A stretch of DNA of 64,000 nt from Culex pipiens pallens (Eukaryota > Arthropoda > Insecta > Diptera > Culicidae). Positions within the stretch are counted from its first letter, which is position 1; each line of letters begins with the position of its first letter. The stretch covers positions 70,515,373 through 70,579,372 of the forward strand of contig NC_068937.1 in NCBI RefSeq assembly GCF_016801865.2, read 5' to 3'. Below, one piece after another: positions 20,691 to 31,818 of this stretch. Below the pieces are notes generated by a model. The model was not told where the DNA came from, searched no databases, and saw nothing but the letters and a program-made list of their open reading frames with translations. The translations under genes and the position numbers were made by a program.

Positions 20691-21356
20691 CTCTAGAACT
20701 GAATTGGTCCGTAGTGGCGAAATAATGCCACAAGGTATAATATATCAAACCATTATATAACTACTAACACCGTCTCAAAACAGCCCAGGGCCATCTCATA
20801 TACTCATGAACTGGACGAGGGAGTCGTGGATTGCCTGGCCCTAGTCATCTGCATTACCGATCCATGGCTGTACAATTTCAGAAGAAATCGTTAGCCAGAG
20901 AAAGGCATCTCACTTCAAAGGTTCTTGAGATATATGGTGGTTACTAACCGAACCGTCTCAGTTGAAATATACTGTGGTCATGGCCAAGTCCTGCCAAGAC
21001 GGGGTTCAAATACATACTAGGGTGGTCCAAATCCGGACTTTTTTGGGGCTACCCCCTGAAATCAAAGATTGACCCATCACTAGGCTAAATTCCAAATTTG
21101 AGCTCATTCTGACCACGGGAACCCCTCCCTCCAATCGCTTAAAGTTTGTATGGGAAAAATCGTCAAAATGTATGGAGAAAAGCAACTGTTTTACCTTTTT
21201 ACCTGTGGAAGGCGCCATAATTATCCGATTCTTACCATTTCTCAAATGTAGAACCTTCATTATATTTAGAACAACTTTCCCGAAGACACCATATTTTTTG
21301 GATTTTTCCCGCGAAGTTATTAGCGCCCAAAACTGACCCTTTTTGCGCGGCCAGCT

Positions 21357-22805
21357 CACTATGGGCCATCTCCATACAAACAGGCGGCCAAATTATTTTT
21401 TTTGCTTTTTAAATGTTTTTTCATACAAATTTGGGTAATTGTATGGTATTGAAATGATATACGTCGATTTTTATGACTTTTCATGTTTTTCAATAGTTGA
21501 TTGTTTATAATAAATAGTCTTTTCATACATTTGCAAGTGCAACAGAATTGCGTATATATTGTATTGCAAGTTTATATTATTAAATTATGGATAAGCTAAT
21601 ACATCCCCACTTTAAGAACACAACCCCTCCCTCCTCTTTCTTCCCCCCCCCCCCCTCTCCTCCTCCCCTTCAACAAAATTTTGTTAAGCGTAATAAATTC
21701 ATTTTAAGTCAAATATTTATTATTTACTGCTGTGTGTTTCTTTTTGTGAGTCCATGCCATATAACTTGAGTCCCGGGGTTACGGGCATAAATTGTGAAAA
21801 TTTTAATTGTTAAATCAAATAACAGAAAAATAAATTTTATTCAAAATATTAATTATGAAGTAAAACGATAAAATACAAACCATATTCTTAAAATTCATTT
21901 GATTATAGAGTTTGTGACAGCTTCAGGATATGTTAAAGGTACTTTTTATGATGTTTTGTACTAACCAACATAGAACATAAATGTGGATCAGTTTCATGGA
22001 TTGATCGCAGAAATTCATCATGCTAAGTCAACATTTTGCTGAATACTTTTTCCGGTATCAAACTGAGATTCTCCAGTTTCGCTTGAGAAACTTCGGTACG
22101 AATACCTTATTTTGACTAAGGTACTCAATTTTAAATGTAGGCAACAGAAAATTCCAATAAAGTCATTTCGAACTTCTTGAAACCAGGTATTGATTTTTGA
22201 AGCGACGATGCCCACGAAGTAGGTAGCAAAGCAAGTGAAAAAAGTGGACATATGTAGATTGCAGCAAATTTTGATAAAACGTAAATGTTCAAAATGGCAT
22301 ATTTCCGAAAACGCAAAAAATCGCAGGCTGGAAATTTCAGCAATGTTAGATTATAATCCATTCTTTCAAGTGATCTTAGTTTCATGTTTAGCATCGGTTA
22401 GCAAAAAAAGTACTCGATTAACAAACACAAAAAAATAAGTTTTGTCAAAAAAATGCTTCAGTTATTCGATGAAAACTTCAGTTTTTGGTTTGGAAACAAC
22501 ATTTTATCTATTAATAGTTTCAAAGCTTATCTCATTACCTTTCCAACGATGTATATTTGTCCTAATAAAACATTTAAAATGGCTGAGCTATGTTAAAATT
22601 AAACAATCAGCCTTTTTTTCGAAAAACGCTAGTTTTTTACTCCATTTTTTGACTTTCAGCTTGCGTACCTCCGTAATGAACAAACTTAGAGCTTTGAAAA
22701 TTTGGATTTTTCTTAGTTAGAATGTTTACTTTCGAGAAAAAAATACCAAAAAATATTTGGAGAAGGTCACTTTTTTGAAACTTGGCCACCCAATGTACCA
22801 TAGTG
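21357..22805. mobile_element. CACTA-like non-autonomous DNA element
   Basis: The ends are CACTATGG and CCATAGTG (8-bp TIR), flanked by CAGCT on both sides (21,352-21,356 and 22,806-22,810). The homologous right arm of foldback A near 30,303 has the uninterrupted site, which confirms the boundaries. It is 1,449 bp, AT-rich, with no transposase ORF. The terminal CACTA suggests that superfamily, but the apparent 5-bp duplication is longer than the usual 2-3. Confidence 0.62.
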
Positions 22806-23052
22806 CAGCTGTAAGGGGCTACCTAACAACGATGTTTATTTCCAATTCGTACACCCACGTGCTCTCTCTCAGGTTCAAACTCTCTCACGAGCTTGCTCGC
22901 CTGCCTGCCTGCCTGTTTACCTACAAGCGCGCGCTATTTCTCTGCTTGGACTTTTGTCGTCGTCGTCGTTTTCGTTTGCTATTCGCTGCGATGTGTTCTT
23001 GACATGTTTATTATAATTTTGAACTAAAATACCAGGTTTGTTTTGAGATATA

Positions 23053-23710
23053 AAATTCAATGTAATATGTGATCAACAAAACGAAAAAAAAAACACAACA
23101 ATAGATATCATGTTATAAGAGCGTGTGAGAGAGAATACAAATTTGATGAATTAGTTCATCCATGAATCGTCATCTGTTCTGATCCAAACCTATTTGCAAA
23201 CGTTTTGGATTTTAATTTATCTGCTTTTGTCACAAGAAATACCATGCAGTTTTTTTAGATAAAAAAGGAAGGAATTTTCTTTAGATTTTTTTAAACTGAT
23301 CTGAATGTAGTTAACGATTGTGCAGAAAGAGATGTTTCCTGAATCGAAAAATGTACAGGTAAACTGACAAAAAATTATAAACAGTTGCAATATTTTTTGC
23401 AGGTGGTCTAGGAACACCGAAAGAAATTTCCAGAAAGAATAAAAAAATAACTCTAAAATTAAAATTTAAATAATAATTTGACAATGATTGCTGCAAATTT
23501 TCATTCATACTCCCTAAAGAGTATGAATGAGAATTTGCAGCAATAATTGTGAAATTGCCTTGATTTGTACTAAAGTATATTTTTGTTAAAGCAAACTACC
23601 TAATGGAACAACATTTGTATTACCTGATGTTTTTAAAACAATTGAATCATTATCATGTTTCTTTAGCATATACGAAAAACTGCGTGTAATGCTTGGAAAA
23701 ACAAACAAAC
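23053..23710. other. Loop remnant of foldback A with a short perfect-type hairpin
   Basis: AT-rich sequence without ORFs. A hairpin with 26-bp arms lies at 23,487-23,512 and 23,519-23,544 around a 6-base loop (CCTAAA); the arms differ at a couple of positions. Its role is unknown. Confidence 0.55.
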
Positions 23711-23953
23711 TGTAGTGTCCCTCGATCAGCAGCTATAACAGTGCAACCAACTTGCCAACTAGTGTTGCCAGATCGTTACAATTAACAATAGAGAATTATA
23801 GCACTAAGGTTACATGCTGGACACCGCAGTTGAATCGGCCTCTTCTCCTGCCGACCGTCGGCCAGTCAGGTCGTCTTACAAACCGTTCTTAACTTTTAAT
23901 AAACTTATTAGTCTTAGTATTAGACAACGCGTGTTTCATTTACCCAAGTAACA
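23711..23953 (+). repeat. 5' LTR, Mag-type element
   Basis: 243 bp, matching 29,680-29,922 with no difference noticed. It ends AGTAACA and is followed by the TGGCGACG primer-binding site at about 23,956. The leader to the gag ATG (24,086) is short. Confidence 0.88.
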
Positions 23954-24085
23954 CTTGGCGACGAGGGTAAAGCGGAACGGTAAGCTGAACAGTACAATCA
24001 GTGATCGCGAGTGAGTCGTAGTTCGCGAAAAGTGTAAGTGAACGGTCGAAAGCGCAGTGCACGTGGTGTGGACCTAACTTTAACC

Positions 24086-26057
24086 ATGCCACCGAAGGAG
24101 GAGAACAAGGCTGAAGGCAGCCCAGTGCAAGTGATTCGTAGTGGAATGTTCGGTCAAATCGAGCAGTATGTACTCGGTGAGGACTGGGACGAGTACATGA
24201 ACCGACTGGAAATGTTTTTCCAAGTGAACGACACGCCGGACGAGATGAAGGTTCCGGTTATGTTCACCGTGGCCGGGCCGAGCTTGTACACGCTACACCC
24301 AAACGAAAAATATATCTCAAAATCTGCAACAGTGGATTTGCTGCAGAAAATGTTATATTTTATTACATTTTTTGCAGCAAGCCCATAGATCATTTTTGCC
24401 CGCGTGTAAACACGTCAGCGATCTGCAGTTCTCACCAACACATAGAATGCTGGCGCGTCCCCGAGCAACACTCTAGAGAGAACATTATGTTCGCGCTCTG
24501 TCCCTCACCATTCATCAAGCGTCCATGGCGCGGTGGTAGCGTGTCGGATCAGCAACCCAGAAGTTGATGGTTCAATCCTCGTTCTGTTAAGATTTTTTTT
24601 CTGCAATACAATCAATCTGCCGTCGGTAATGTCGATAATTGTCGGTAACGGGCAAAAATGTCATACCCCTATATCGCAAAAAATGCATGAGGACAGTTTT
24701 CATGCAGATTCTGATATACTTTCATGCTGCCATGCATCAAAATCATGCGACCGCCGGTTGGGTGTAGCAAACAGGCTCTGCGCCCCGGTCTCCCCACGTA
24801 TCAAGACGTACACCGAGCTAACCGCCCTGTTCAAGGATCACCTCGGTCCCACGACCAACGTGGTGTCAGAGCGCTACCAGTTGCGGTTCTGTGAGCAGAC
24901 GCCTTCCCAGAGGATTGCGGACTTCATCGTCACCCTGAAGGCCAAGGCGCAAACCTGCGAGTACGGTGATTTCCTGCAGGATGCCCTGCGCGATCAGTTC
25001 GTCGCCGGGATCCACGACCAAAGTCTGCGCAAGAAGTTGTTAACGGAGTCCACGTTAACGTTCGAGAAGGCCTGTACGATCGCCAAGGCCTACGAAGCTG
25101 CGCTGAGCCAGAATAAGGACATGTCGGCCCCGTCGGCGTCCAAAATGGCGGCCCTGCACAATGGCGGACCGAGTCGCCAGTCGAAGGGTAAGCAGCCGAG
25201 CCGGAACCAGTCAAGTAAGTCAAGCCGTCCCCCACCGATGCCAAAGAAGCCATGCTTCCGGTGCGGCCGTGACCACGATCCAGATAAGTGCCCCGCCTTG
25301 GATTGGACGTGCTACGCGTGTGGGAAGAAGGGCCACGTGTCGTCAGTGTGCCAGAGCAAAAGTCGCCAGTCGCAGCCCAAGGGAAGCAGCAAACGTGTAG
25401 GTGAGATGTCGGAAGCTGTGGAAGTTCTCCGATTGAACGTTCTTGCCGGAGTCGGCGAGACCGCAGTGCGAGCAGCCCGTCAGCAGTCGTCTGCAGCCCA
25501 AAGCGCAGCAGGAAGCGGTAGTGTGTCCGTCCTGGAGCCGAGCAGCAGCAAAACGCCGTCGTCAAGCAACGGTGGATCCCCCGGATCGCTGAATCGTGTC
25601 GATTCGCCCGAACTCGTGTCGCTGGACTGCGAAGGTCGCCGTCTGGAGTTCGAAGCTGACTGCGGAGCCTGCAAAAGCGTGATCTCTGCAGCTACGTACC
25701 AGAAATACTTCTCGCATTACCCTTTAGTGCCAACTGCTCAAGAATTCATCTCTGTTTCCGGTCAACGCATCCAACCGCAGGGTCTGGTTTCGCTTCGCGT
25801 TTCCGCACCTTCGGGGATCCAAGGTAAGTTGGACTTGATAGTGATTACCACCGCTAAGAAGATGTATCCTCTGCTCGGTCGCGATGGTCTTGATTTGATG
25901 TATCCGGAGTGGAGAAAAGTCTTTTCGGTCAAGTCTGTAAGTAGTGCGCAAACGTCCTTCGAATCTGAGCTCTTGAAACGATTTCCAAAAGTAGTTTCCG
26001 AAACCGCGAAAGACGTAATTACCGGTTTTTCAGCAGAAATTGTGTTAAAACCTGACG
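24086..26057 (+). pseudogene. Mag-type Gag-protease-RT start, interrupted by a 469-bp insert
   Basis: I place the start at the ATG at 24,086 (MPPKEENKAEG) rather than an upstream GTG. The capsid-like N-terminus (WDEYMNRLEMFFQVND) stops at 24,295, where the chimera lies, and resumes at 24,767 in the same frame. Two zinc knuckles, CFRCGRDHDPDKC and CYACGKKGHVSSVC, follow near 25,250-25,350. The protease region reads FEADCGACKSVIS; most families have DTG or DSG, so this copy has Cys in the second position. The RT N-terminus (EIVLKPDG) begins just before X1 cuts the frame at 26,058. Without the inserts, gag and pol are one continuous frame. Confidence 0.8.
24296..24764 (+). mobile_element. TIR/SINE chimeric element, copy 1
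   Basis: 469 bp, beginning CACCCAA and ending TTGGGTG (7-bp TIR) between TA dinucleotides (24,294-24,295 and 24,765-24,766); removing it with one TA restores the gag frame. At about 24,521-24,590 lies a tRNA-like stretch with an A-box-like TGGCGCGGTGGTAGCG and a B box GGTTCAATCC. The remaining sequence is non-coding. Copies 2 and 3 are at 40,013 and 57,539. It resembles a MITE that carries or captured a Pol III promoter. Confidence 0.72.
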
Positions 26058-28206
26058 GATCCTGTTTGTGTTGGCCGACTACAGTGGCATTTATGCTGCA
26101 TCGAAGGGGTGGAAAGAGAATTTGTTGTGCATGTGGCTGAGTGTGTGCGGTGGGTTCTGTGACCACTACCAGCAGGAACAGATGGATTTGCATTTCAACC
26201 TGACTGTGTCAACCCACGATCAGAATGCACCAATACAGTCGAAGACGACGAGAAGCGTGCTGTAAAATTTGGTGAGTCTGTTCCAAGCCGTCGGCTTATC
26301 TGTTGGTGTGTATGAGAGTGATCATTGTTTGGGAGAGTGAGAGTGAAAAAGGGATGATGAAATGGGGGGGTTGAAACAGATAAGTTATGAGAGAGAGCGA
26401 GAGGGATAATGACGGTTTATGTTGCTTTCTAGTGTGTGAGTGTAGGAGTGTGATGCATTTATTAATGTATGTATGTATGTATGAATGTGGATGACGGAAG
26501 CATTACTATTTGCAAATGCTATTTAGGAGAGAACTGTCAGAGCTGGCGAAATGCTGCTGACACGTTTGATTGGAATTAATCATTTCTATAGATTTCGGTG
26601 AATGACACCAAAATTGGGTAGCAATTTATATTGAGTGTTAGTTTTCGCAGATTTGAATTTGTCTTGTCTTTTGTACAAATGGAAGCGACAGATAATGTAG
26701 CGGATCGTCAACATTGGGCGGGCTGGTCTGGGGGAGGAAAGAAACAGCAGCGATATGTATGGAGGAAGGGGGTGTGGACGAGCGACGTTCGCTGCAGCGT
26801 TTGCTAGTGTTTGTGCTGGTGGCTTGGCACACTGCAAGCGGTTGCTTTGATGCCGGTGACCGTGAGTGGCCGGGAGGTGCAGACGCGTCGTTGTACTTCC
26901 GGAATGTCAGTGGCAGCCGTCGAGATCATTGAAGCTGGTGAGTTCGTTCTTTGTTGGATGTATGTGTGATTTTGAATGTCAGAGAGTATGCGTGAGTAAA
27001 ACTGGTAGCTATGTTTCGGAATATGAGTTGGTGTGAGTTGCATCATCAGAACATACAGTGTTGCCAAAACTGTAAAAAGCTTCAAGTTAAAATAACATTG
27101 TGACATTTCGTAAAACCTCTAAGCTTTCCTGATACGGCTAAGTGACGTAAGCGACATTTTTTTTTTACAACTAAGCGCTTTGACATTTTCCTCACTGAGT
27201 GTGATTGGTCATGAATGAAAGGAAGCATGAATGAGTACTATTTTTAACTTAAATTAAATAATCGCGTCGCGTAAATAGTACATAATCGGACGTTGCACTC
27301 AATCGCGTTGGCTATCTATTTACTCAATACTTTAGAAATTCTTTAAATCATAATATTAATTATGTGTTACATTCGGGTTAATATATTTTATACGGTTTTG
27401 GTCGTCGCGGCATACTTTTTGTGCGTTTTCAAAGCATTCTTTTCGATAAATCATTTGCATTAAACGCGCGTGCTTTTAAATTGTAAAATAGTTGCAACAA
27501 CAACAAATGTTTAACATATCATTTCAGCTCGATAAACATGGCAACTCGTCGTTCGCTTGGATAATCAATACCTTACTAAACATCAATCATTCAAAACACC
27601 TTAAATTATATCAAGTTAAAAGTTACACTGTTTAATCTTTGATTCTATAATTAAAAATTATTTTGGTTCTATCTTTCCACAGCCGGCTGTCTAAGATTGG
27701 ACCATCTCAATAAAATTAAACAAACGATAAACGGGAAATGTATCATCCGCAGCATCCGATTGCTTGCCTTGAGATTAATATATAAAACCTTTTAACAAAC
27801 ACTATGATTTTGGGTCGCATCATCATCTTCTATGATGAATCCTGACCAAACACCCTATCCTACTAACAAGTTTTCAGGTTCCTGGCGCTCGTGGGGTGTA
27901 AGCACAGAGTAAATCAGCTGCCCTAGTAGCAACCTGCGCTAACTAACATTCCCGTCCCTAAAAATCGAGGTCTACAAACTGACATGGCGGGCGCCGTTGG
28001 TGGCCAATGACTGTTACCTATTCGCAACTGATCTAGTTTTAGCAATCATGGTGTTTTATCTTTTCGGCGCATTCATACATGCTGTTGATAAGGGAAACAC
28101 CACTAGATCGTCGAAGCCTATGATCAGTAGTGCTGAAAGGATATTACGGTTCTGTTCAGTAACGGAGGGGCAACCATGGGTGATCTCTCATGCTCATGCT
28201 CATGCT
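26058..28206 (+). mobile_element. X1: unclassified RT-less element with 24-bp target duplication
   Basis: The 24 bases at 26,034-26,057 recur at 28,207-28,230, and removing the insert plus one copy restores the Mag RT frame. It is 2,149 bp with no ORF showing a domain, and it contains a (TATG)n run near 26,465. The last ~525 bases (27,682-28,206) form the block shared with X0 and X2, preceded by CTATCTTTCCACAG. The tail is repeated CATGCT units. Splice-donor-like GGTGAGT strings occur at about 26,269 and 26,939. Its class is unknown. Confidence 0.68.
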
Positions 28207-28733
28207 CAGAAATTGTGTTAAAACCTGACGCTACGCCAATTTTTCATAAACCGTACTCGGTTCCGTACGCGCTTCGTGAGAAAGTCGATCAAGCGTTGGA
28301 CAAAATGGTGGAAGAAGCCATTTTGGTACCCGTGCGTACATCGTCTTGGGCGAGCCCTATTGTGGTAGTTTCAAAGAAAGATTCGTCAGTAAGGCTTTGT
28401 TTGGATGGAAAAGCAACCTTGAACCGTTTCATTACCACCGAACACTACCCTTTGCCCAGAATTGACGATATTTTGGCAAAGATGGCGAATTGGAAAGTTT
28501 TTTGCAAAATTGATTTGTCTGGAGCTTATTTGCAAGTCTCCTTGTCTGAGTCGTCACAGTCCATCTGTACGATCAATACGAATAAAGGTCTCTTTCAGTA
28601 CACCAGGATGCCTTTCGGGATATCTCCCGCCCCCGCAATTTTTCAGTCGATCATCGAACAGATTCTGTTCCAGTCACCGGGCATTGCGTACCTGGATGAC
28701 ATCATTGTGGGTGGATCTACGATGGAAGAGATA
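28207..28733 (+). pseudogene. Mag-type reverse transcriptase fragment
   Basis: The frame resumes after X1 with EIVLKPDATPIFHKPYSVPY and shows the RT landmarks FCKIDLSGAYLQV and the catalytic GIAYLDDIIVGG (about 28,690). At about 28,730 it jumps into integrase sequence, so the rest of RT, all of RNase H and the N-terminal and central integrase are missing. The fusion frame stops at 28,775. RT activity would need the missing thumb and RNase H parts. Confidence 0.8.
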
Positions 28734-29542
28734 ACGGGCCTCCCTTTAATTCTGAATTGTTCGTTGCATTTTTGAGTGCCAACGAAGTCAAAGTGTCGAA
28801 GTCTCCGCCTTACCACCCCCAATCTAACGGGTTGGCCGAGAGAGGCGTGAGGAGCGCAAAAGATGTTCTCAAGAAGTATCTCTTGGACGAAAAATGCAAA
28901 CCGCTGTCCATGGCGCGAAAGCTCAATCGATTTTTGATTAATTATCGTAACACGCCGTCGACAGTAACCAACCGCACACCTTCTTCAATGATCTTCTCGT
29001 ACACGCCGCGTACGCTGACCAATGTGGTAAATCCGCAGAAGGTTCAGGTCGAAAGCACCAACGCCAAGCCCATGATCGTCAGAAAGGAACCGATAATTCA
29101 GGTCTCCCACGAATCCGCGAAAATGAAGTCGTTCAACGCAGGTGAGAAAGTCTTGTACCGTAACCATTTCAAAGACATCATCCGTTGGATTCCCGCGATC
29201 GTGCTTCAGAAGCTTAGTCCGTTGACTTATTTGATTAGTCTTGAAGGTAATGTTAGGATGGTTCATTCTAACCAGATTCGCTACTCAGACTTGTCCGACA
29301 AGTTTCATCCCTCTGTCCCTGTTCACCCCGTAAAAGCGAATAATGATGATGAAAGTAGTGGATATGAGGACACGTCTTCTGAAGATGGTAATCCCGTTCA
29401 GGTGCCAGCCACCATTCGCGTCACTCCACCGTCTAAAAACAAGAAGAAGACTTCTAAGCGTAGACGGAGTGAAACGAAATCCCCAAAAGTGCGTCGTTCC
29501 AATAGACTTCGAGGTCAGCCGAAACTGAAGTACCCAAAATAA
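28734..29542 (+). pseudogene. Mag-type integrase C-terminal part
   Basis: It begins at the deletion junction with NGPPFNSELF (just after the second catalytic Asp) and continues with the last catalytic region PYHPQSNGLAERGVRSAKD, where Glu is in the expected place. The C-terminal domain (FNAGEKVLYRNHFKDIIRW, then MVHSNQIRYSD) follows, with a basic tail ending at 29,542. Its first ATG is downstream of the junction. It is frame-shifted relative to the RT fragment. A 137-base tail leads to the 3' LTR. Confidence 0.8.
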
Positions 29543-29679
29543 TGGTTGATCTTGCGTTGTACCTGGACCCGGGAAAAGTTCTTTAATGAAGAAGCAGTTT
29601 AGATTTAGTTTGAGTTGTATTTGGCAGCGATTAGTCTTCTAGTGCGTAGATGTAGAGGATCGTTTGAAGCGGGAGAAAC

Positions 29680-29922
29680 TGTAGTGTCCCTCGATCAGCA
29701 GCTATAACAGTGCAACCAACTTGCCAACTAGTGTTGCCAGATCGTTACAATTAACAATAGAGAATTATAGCACTAAGGTTACATGCTGGACACCGCAGTT
29801 GAATCGGCCTCTTCTCCTGCCGACCGTCGGCCAGTCAGGTCGTCTTACAAACCGTTCTTAACTTTTAATAAACTTATTAGTCTTAGTATTAGACAACGCG
29901 TGTTTCATTTACCCAAGTAACA
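29680..29922 (+). repeat. 3' LTR, Mag-type element
   Basis: 243 bp, the partner of 23,711-23,953. A purine-rich tract ends just before it, and CAAAC follows it at 29,923-29,927. Confidence 0.88.
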
Positions 29923-30611
29923 CAAACCTTGTTCTCATTACATTTGCTGTATTTTGTTAACTGAGCCTAAGCTGTCTTTTCTTTAAACATTTTTTTTCAG
30001 CGCAGTTTTTTTTATTTTTGACATAATTTAAGAATGTATATGCTAAATATATCTCAAAACAATCCTGCTATTTTAGTTGAAAATCATAATAAACATGCCA
30101 GAAACGCAGCGCAGCGGATAGCAAACGAAAACGACGACGACGACAAAAGTCCAAGCAGAGAAACAGCGCGCGCAAAGCGCGCGCTTGTAGGTAAACAGCC
30201 AGGCAGGCAGGCGAGCAAGCTCGTGAGAGAGTTTGAACCTGAGAGAGAGCACGTGCGTGTACGAATTGGAAATAAACATCGTTGTTAGGTAGCCCCTTAC
30301 AGCTGGCCGCGCAAAAAGGGTCAGTTTTGGGCGCTAATAACTTCTCGGGAAAAAATCCTAAAAATATGGTGTCTTCGGGAAAGTTGTTCTAAATTTAATG
30401 AAGGTTCTACATTTGAGAAATTGTGAGAATCGGATAATTATGGCACCTTCCACAGGTAAAAAAGTAAAACAGTTGCTTTTCTCCATACATTTTGACGAAT
30501 TTTCCCATACAAACTTTAAGCGATTGGAGGGAGGGGTTCCCGTGGTCAGAATGAGCTCAAATTTGGAATTTAGCCTAGTGATGGGTCAATCTTTGATTTC
30601 AGGGGCTGCTG

Positions 30612-31008
30612 TAGAGCATATAATTTAATTATTTTTTTTAGTTTAAATTATAGTCCGCACAACAATTTTTCAGTAATTTAAAAAAAAATCTAGCGCTCGA
30701 CTGCTAGACTTTTTTTTAGCCATTTAACCAACAAAAATGGCAATTCCATCTTTGTTTTGTAACTGCCGGTCAACAATTTAGATTGTTAAAAAAATGTGTA
30801 AAAAAATAACCCATACTTTTAGTTAGATCAACCAAGATTATCTTAGATTATAGAGACACAAATTTACAAAATTTACTTTAGGCCCAGTGGAAAAATATAA
30901 TTCAACCCAAAAAAGATGAACTTCTCGTCACAGTGTCTTGATGCAAACAATGATCGAGCTCGAGCTGTCACAGTCTTATGTTGGTGTTATGTTGGCTGAC
31001 ATAACAGG
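30612..31008. other. AT-rich non-coding stretch
   Basis: No ORF, TIR or tRNA-like motif is recognised between foldback A and the hAT-type MITE. It probably lies in an intron of the MTMR-like gene. Confidence 0.4.
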
Positions 31009-31209
31009 TAGAGAGCCTGGATCTTATTAGAGAACGGACATCTCAAACCAAAAGTACCAATCGAAGCACGAGAACTGTCAAACGGAGGTACCAAACGAGC
31101 ATAAGACAAAGGATTTTGCTCGATTGGTACCTCCGTTTGACAGTTCTCGTGCTTCGATTGGTACTTTTGGTTTGAGATGTCCGTTCTCTAATAAGATCCA
31201 GGCTCTCTA
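31009..31209. mobile_element. hAT-type MITE, 201 bp
   Basis: A near-perfect palindrome with arms of about 85 bp (outer TAGAGAGCCTGG) around a ~30-base loop. It is flanked by the 8-bp duplication ATAACAGG (31,001-31,008 and 31,210-31,217); eight bases is the hallmark of hAT transposases. No coding capacity. Confidence 0.85.
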
Positions 31210-31440
31210 ATAACAGGCGGTCAGTCAAAAAACAGGTAGAAGTAGCTTGACAAAAAACTTTTACTAGAAAGAGATAAGAATCCTGATGAAACAAACGTCC
31301 AGCTGTAATGTAAACATACTTTGAATGTGTTGGTAAATTTCTGACTAGAAAGCCTGCGTGTACGACTGCGCTACTTAAAAAAATATTGTCGAAATAATCG
31401 TAACGGACATTATACTCCTTCAAGAGCATTAAATACATAC

Positions 31441-31596
31441 CTTGCAAACTATTTTAATCGCTTCAATTTTACTGCTGTTTTTAATTTGGGGATTTACTGC
31501 TCTTTGTTTTTTATCTGTTAGTTGTACGATTTTGTCTACGTTTGAGAGTGACACATCATATTTTCCCAGAAACATGTTTTTCTGATTTGCCGTGGT
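31441..31596 (-). CDS. Exon of a myotubularin-related (MTMR10/12-like) gene, second half of GRAM domain
   Basis: On the minus strand an acceptor (TTATATTTTCAG, just above 31,596) and a donor (AAG|GTATGT at 31,441) bound 156 bp = 52 codons, phase 0 at both ends. The exon reads from TTANQKNMFLGKYDVSLSNV to IEAIKIVCK. The pattern FLGxxDVxLxxVDKIVxLxDKK is what I recall of the GRAM/PH-like domain of MTMR10-12 proteins, which are catalytically inactive myotubularin relatives in phosphoinositide metabolism. It joins the exon at 36,613 in frame. Downstream exons were not found to the left, where the intron is full of TEs. Confidence 0.6.
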
Positions 31597-31619
31597 CTGA
31601 AAATATAACATCATACAAT

Positions 31620-31811
31620 TAAAGAGGCTTCGGGGAGGCCGGAATAAAACACGCGTTTTAACTTAAGCGAAAATAAAAAGCGTGTATTCGTGTAAAACTT
31701 TGTCACAGAGTGGTAGCGGAAGTGTAGCTGTCAAACAGCAGCAGCCCGCGTGTGCCCAGTGGGCTTGAGCATCGTAGGGGCGAACAGAGTGCGGTGGTTG
31801 CCAACTTATCA
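31620..31811 (-). repeat. copia 3' LTR
   Basis: 192 bp, matching 35,829-36,020 with several substitutions (for example at the inner end), so it is older than the Ty3/gypsy insertion on the left of the window. It ends beside ACAAT. Confidence 0.85.
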
Positions 31812-31818
31812 CCCCTGC

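Larger units (their letters stand above)
23711..29922 (+). mobile_element. Mag-type Ty3/gypsy element, internally deleted and interrupted
   Basis: Two 243-bp LTRs (23,711-23,953 and 29,680-29,922; TGTAGTG...AGTAACA) with target duplication CAAAC (23,706-23,710 and 29,923-29,927). A TGGCGACG primer site follows the 5' LTR, and a purine tract AGCGGGAGAAA precedes the 3' LTR. gag and pol share one frame, as in the Mag lineage. The gag is broken by a TIR/SINE chimera and the RT start by X1, and the middle of pol is deleted at about 28,730. It cannot be autonomous. Confidence 0.82.
21003..30611. mobile_element. Foldback element A, opened by later insertions
   Basis: The left arm is 21,040-21,356 plus 22,811-about 23,052. 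The right arm, about 30,046-30,607, is its reverse complement, with the two blocks contiguous. The left arm is split by a CACTA-like insert, and the loop holds a Mag-type LTR element. The outer left sequence (CTAGGGTGGTCC, about 21,019) has no partner on the right, so the right terminus is lost. No transposase is present, so it would move only with help from another element. Confidence 0.7.

Noticed and set aside
24930..25565. 211-codon minus-strand frame
   Set aside because: Shadow of Mag-type gag, which carries zinc knuckles on the plus strand.
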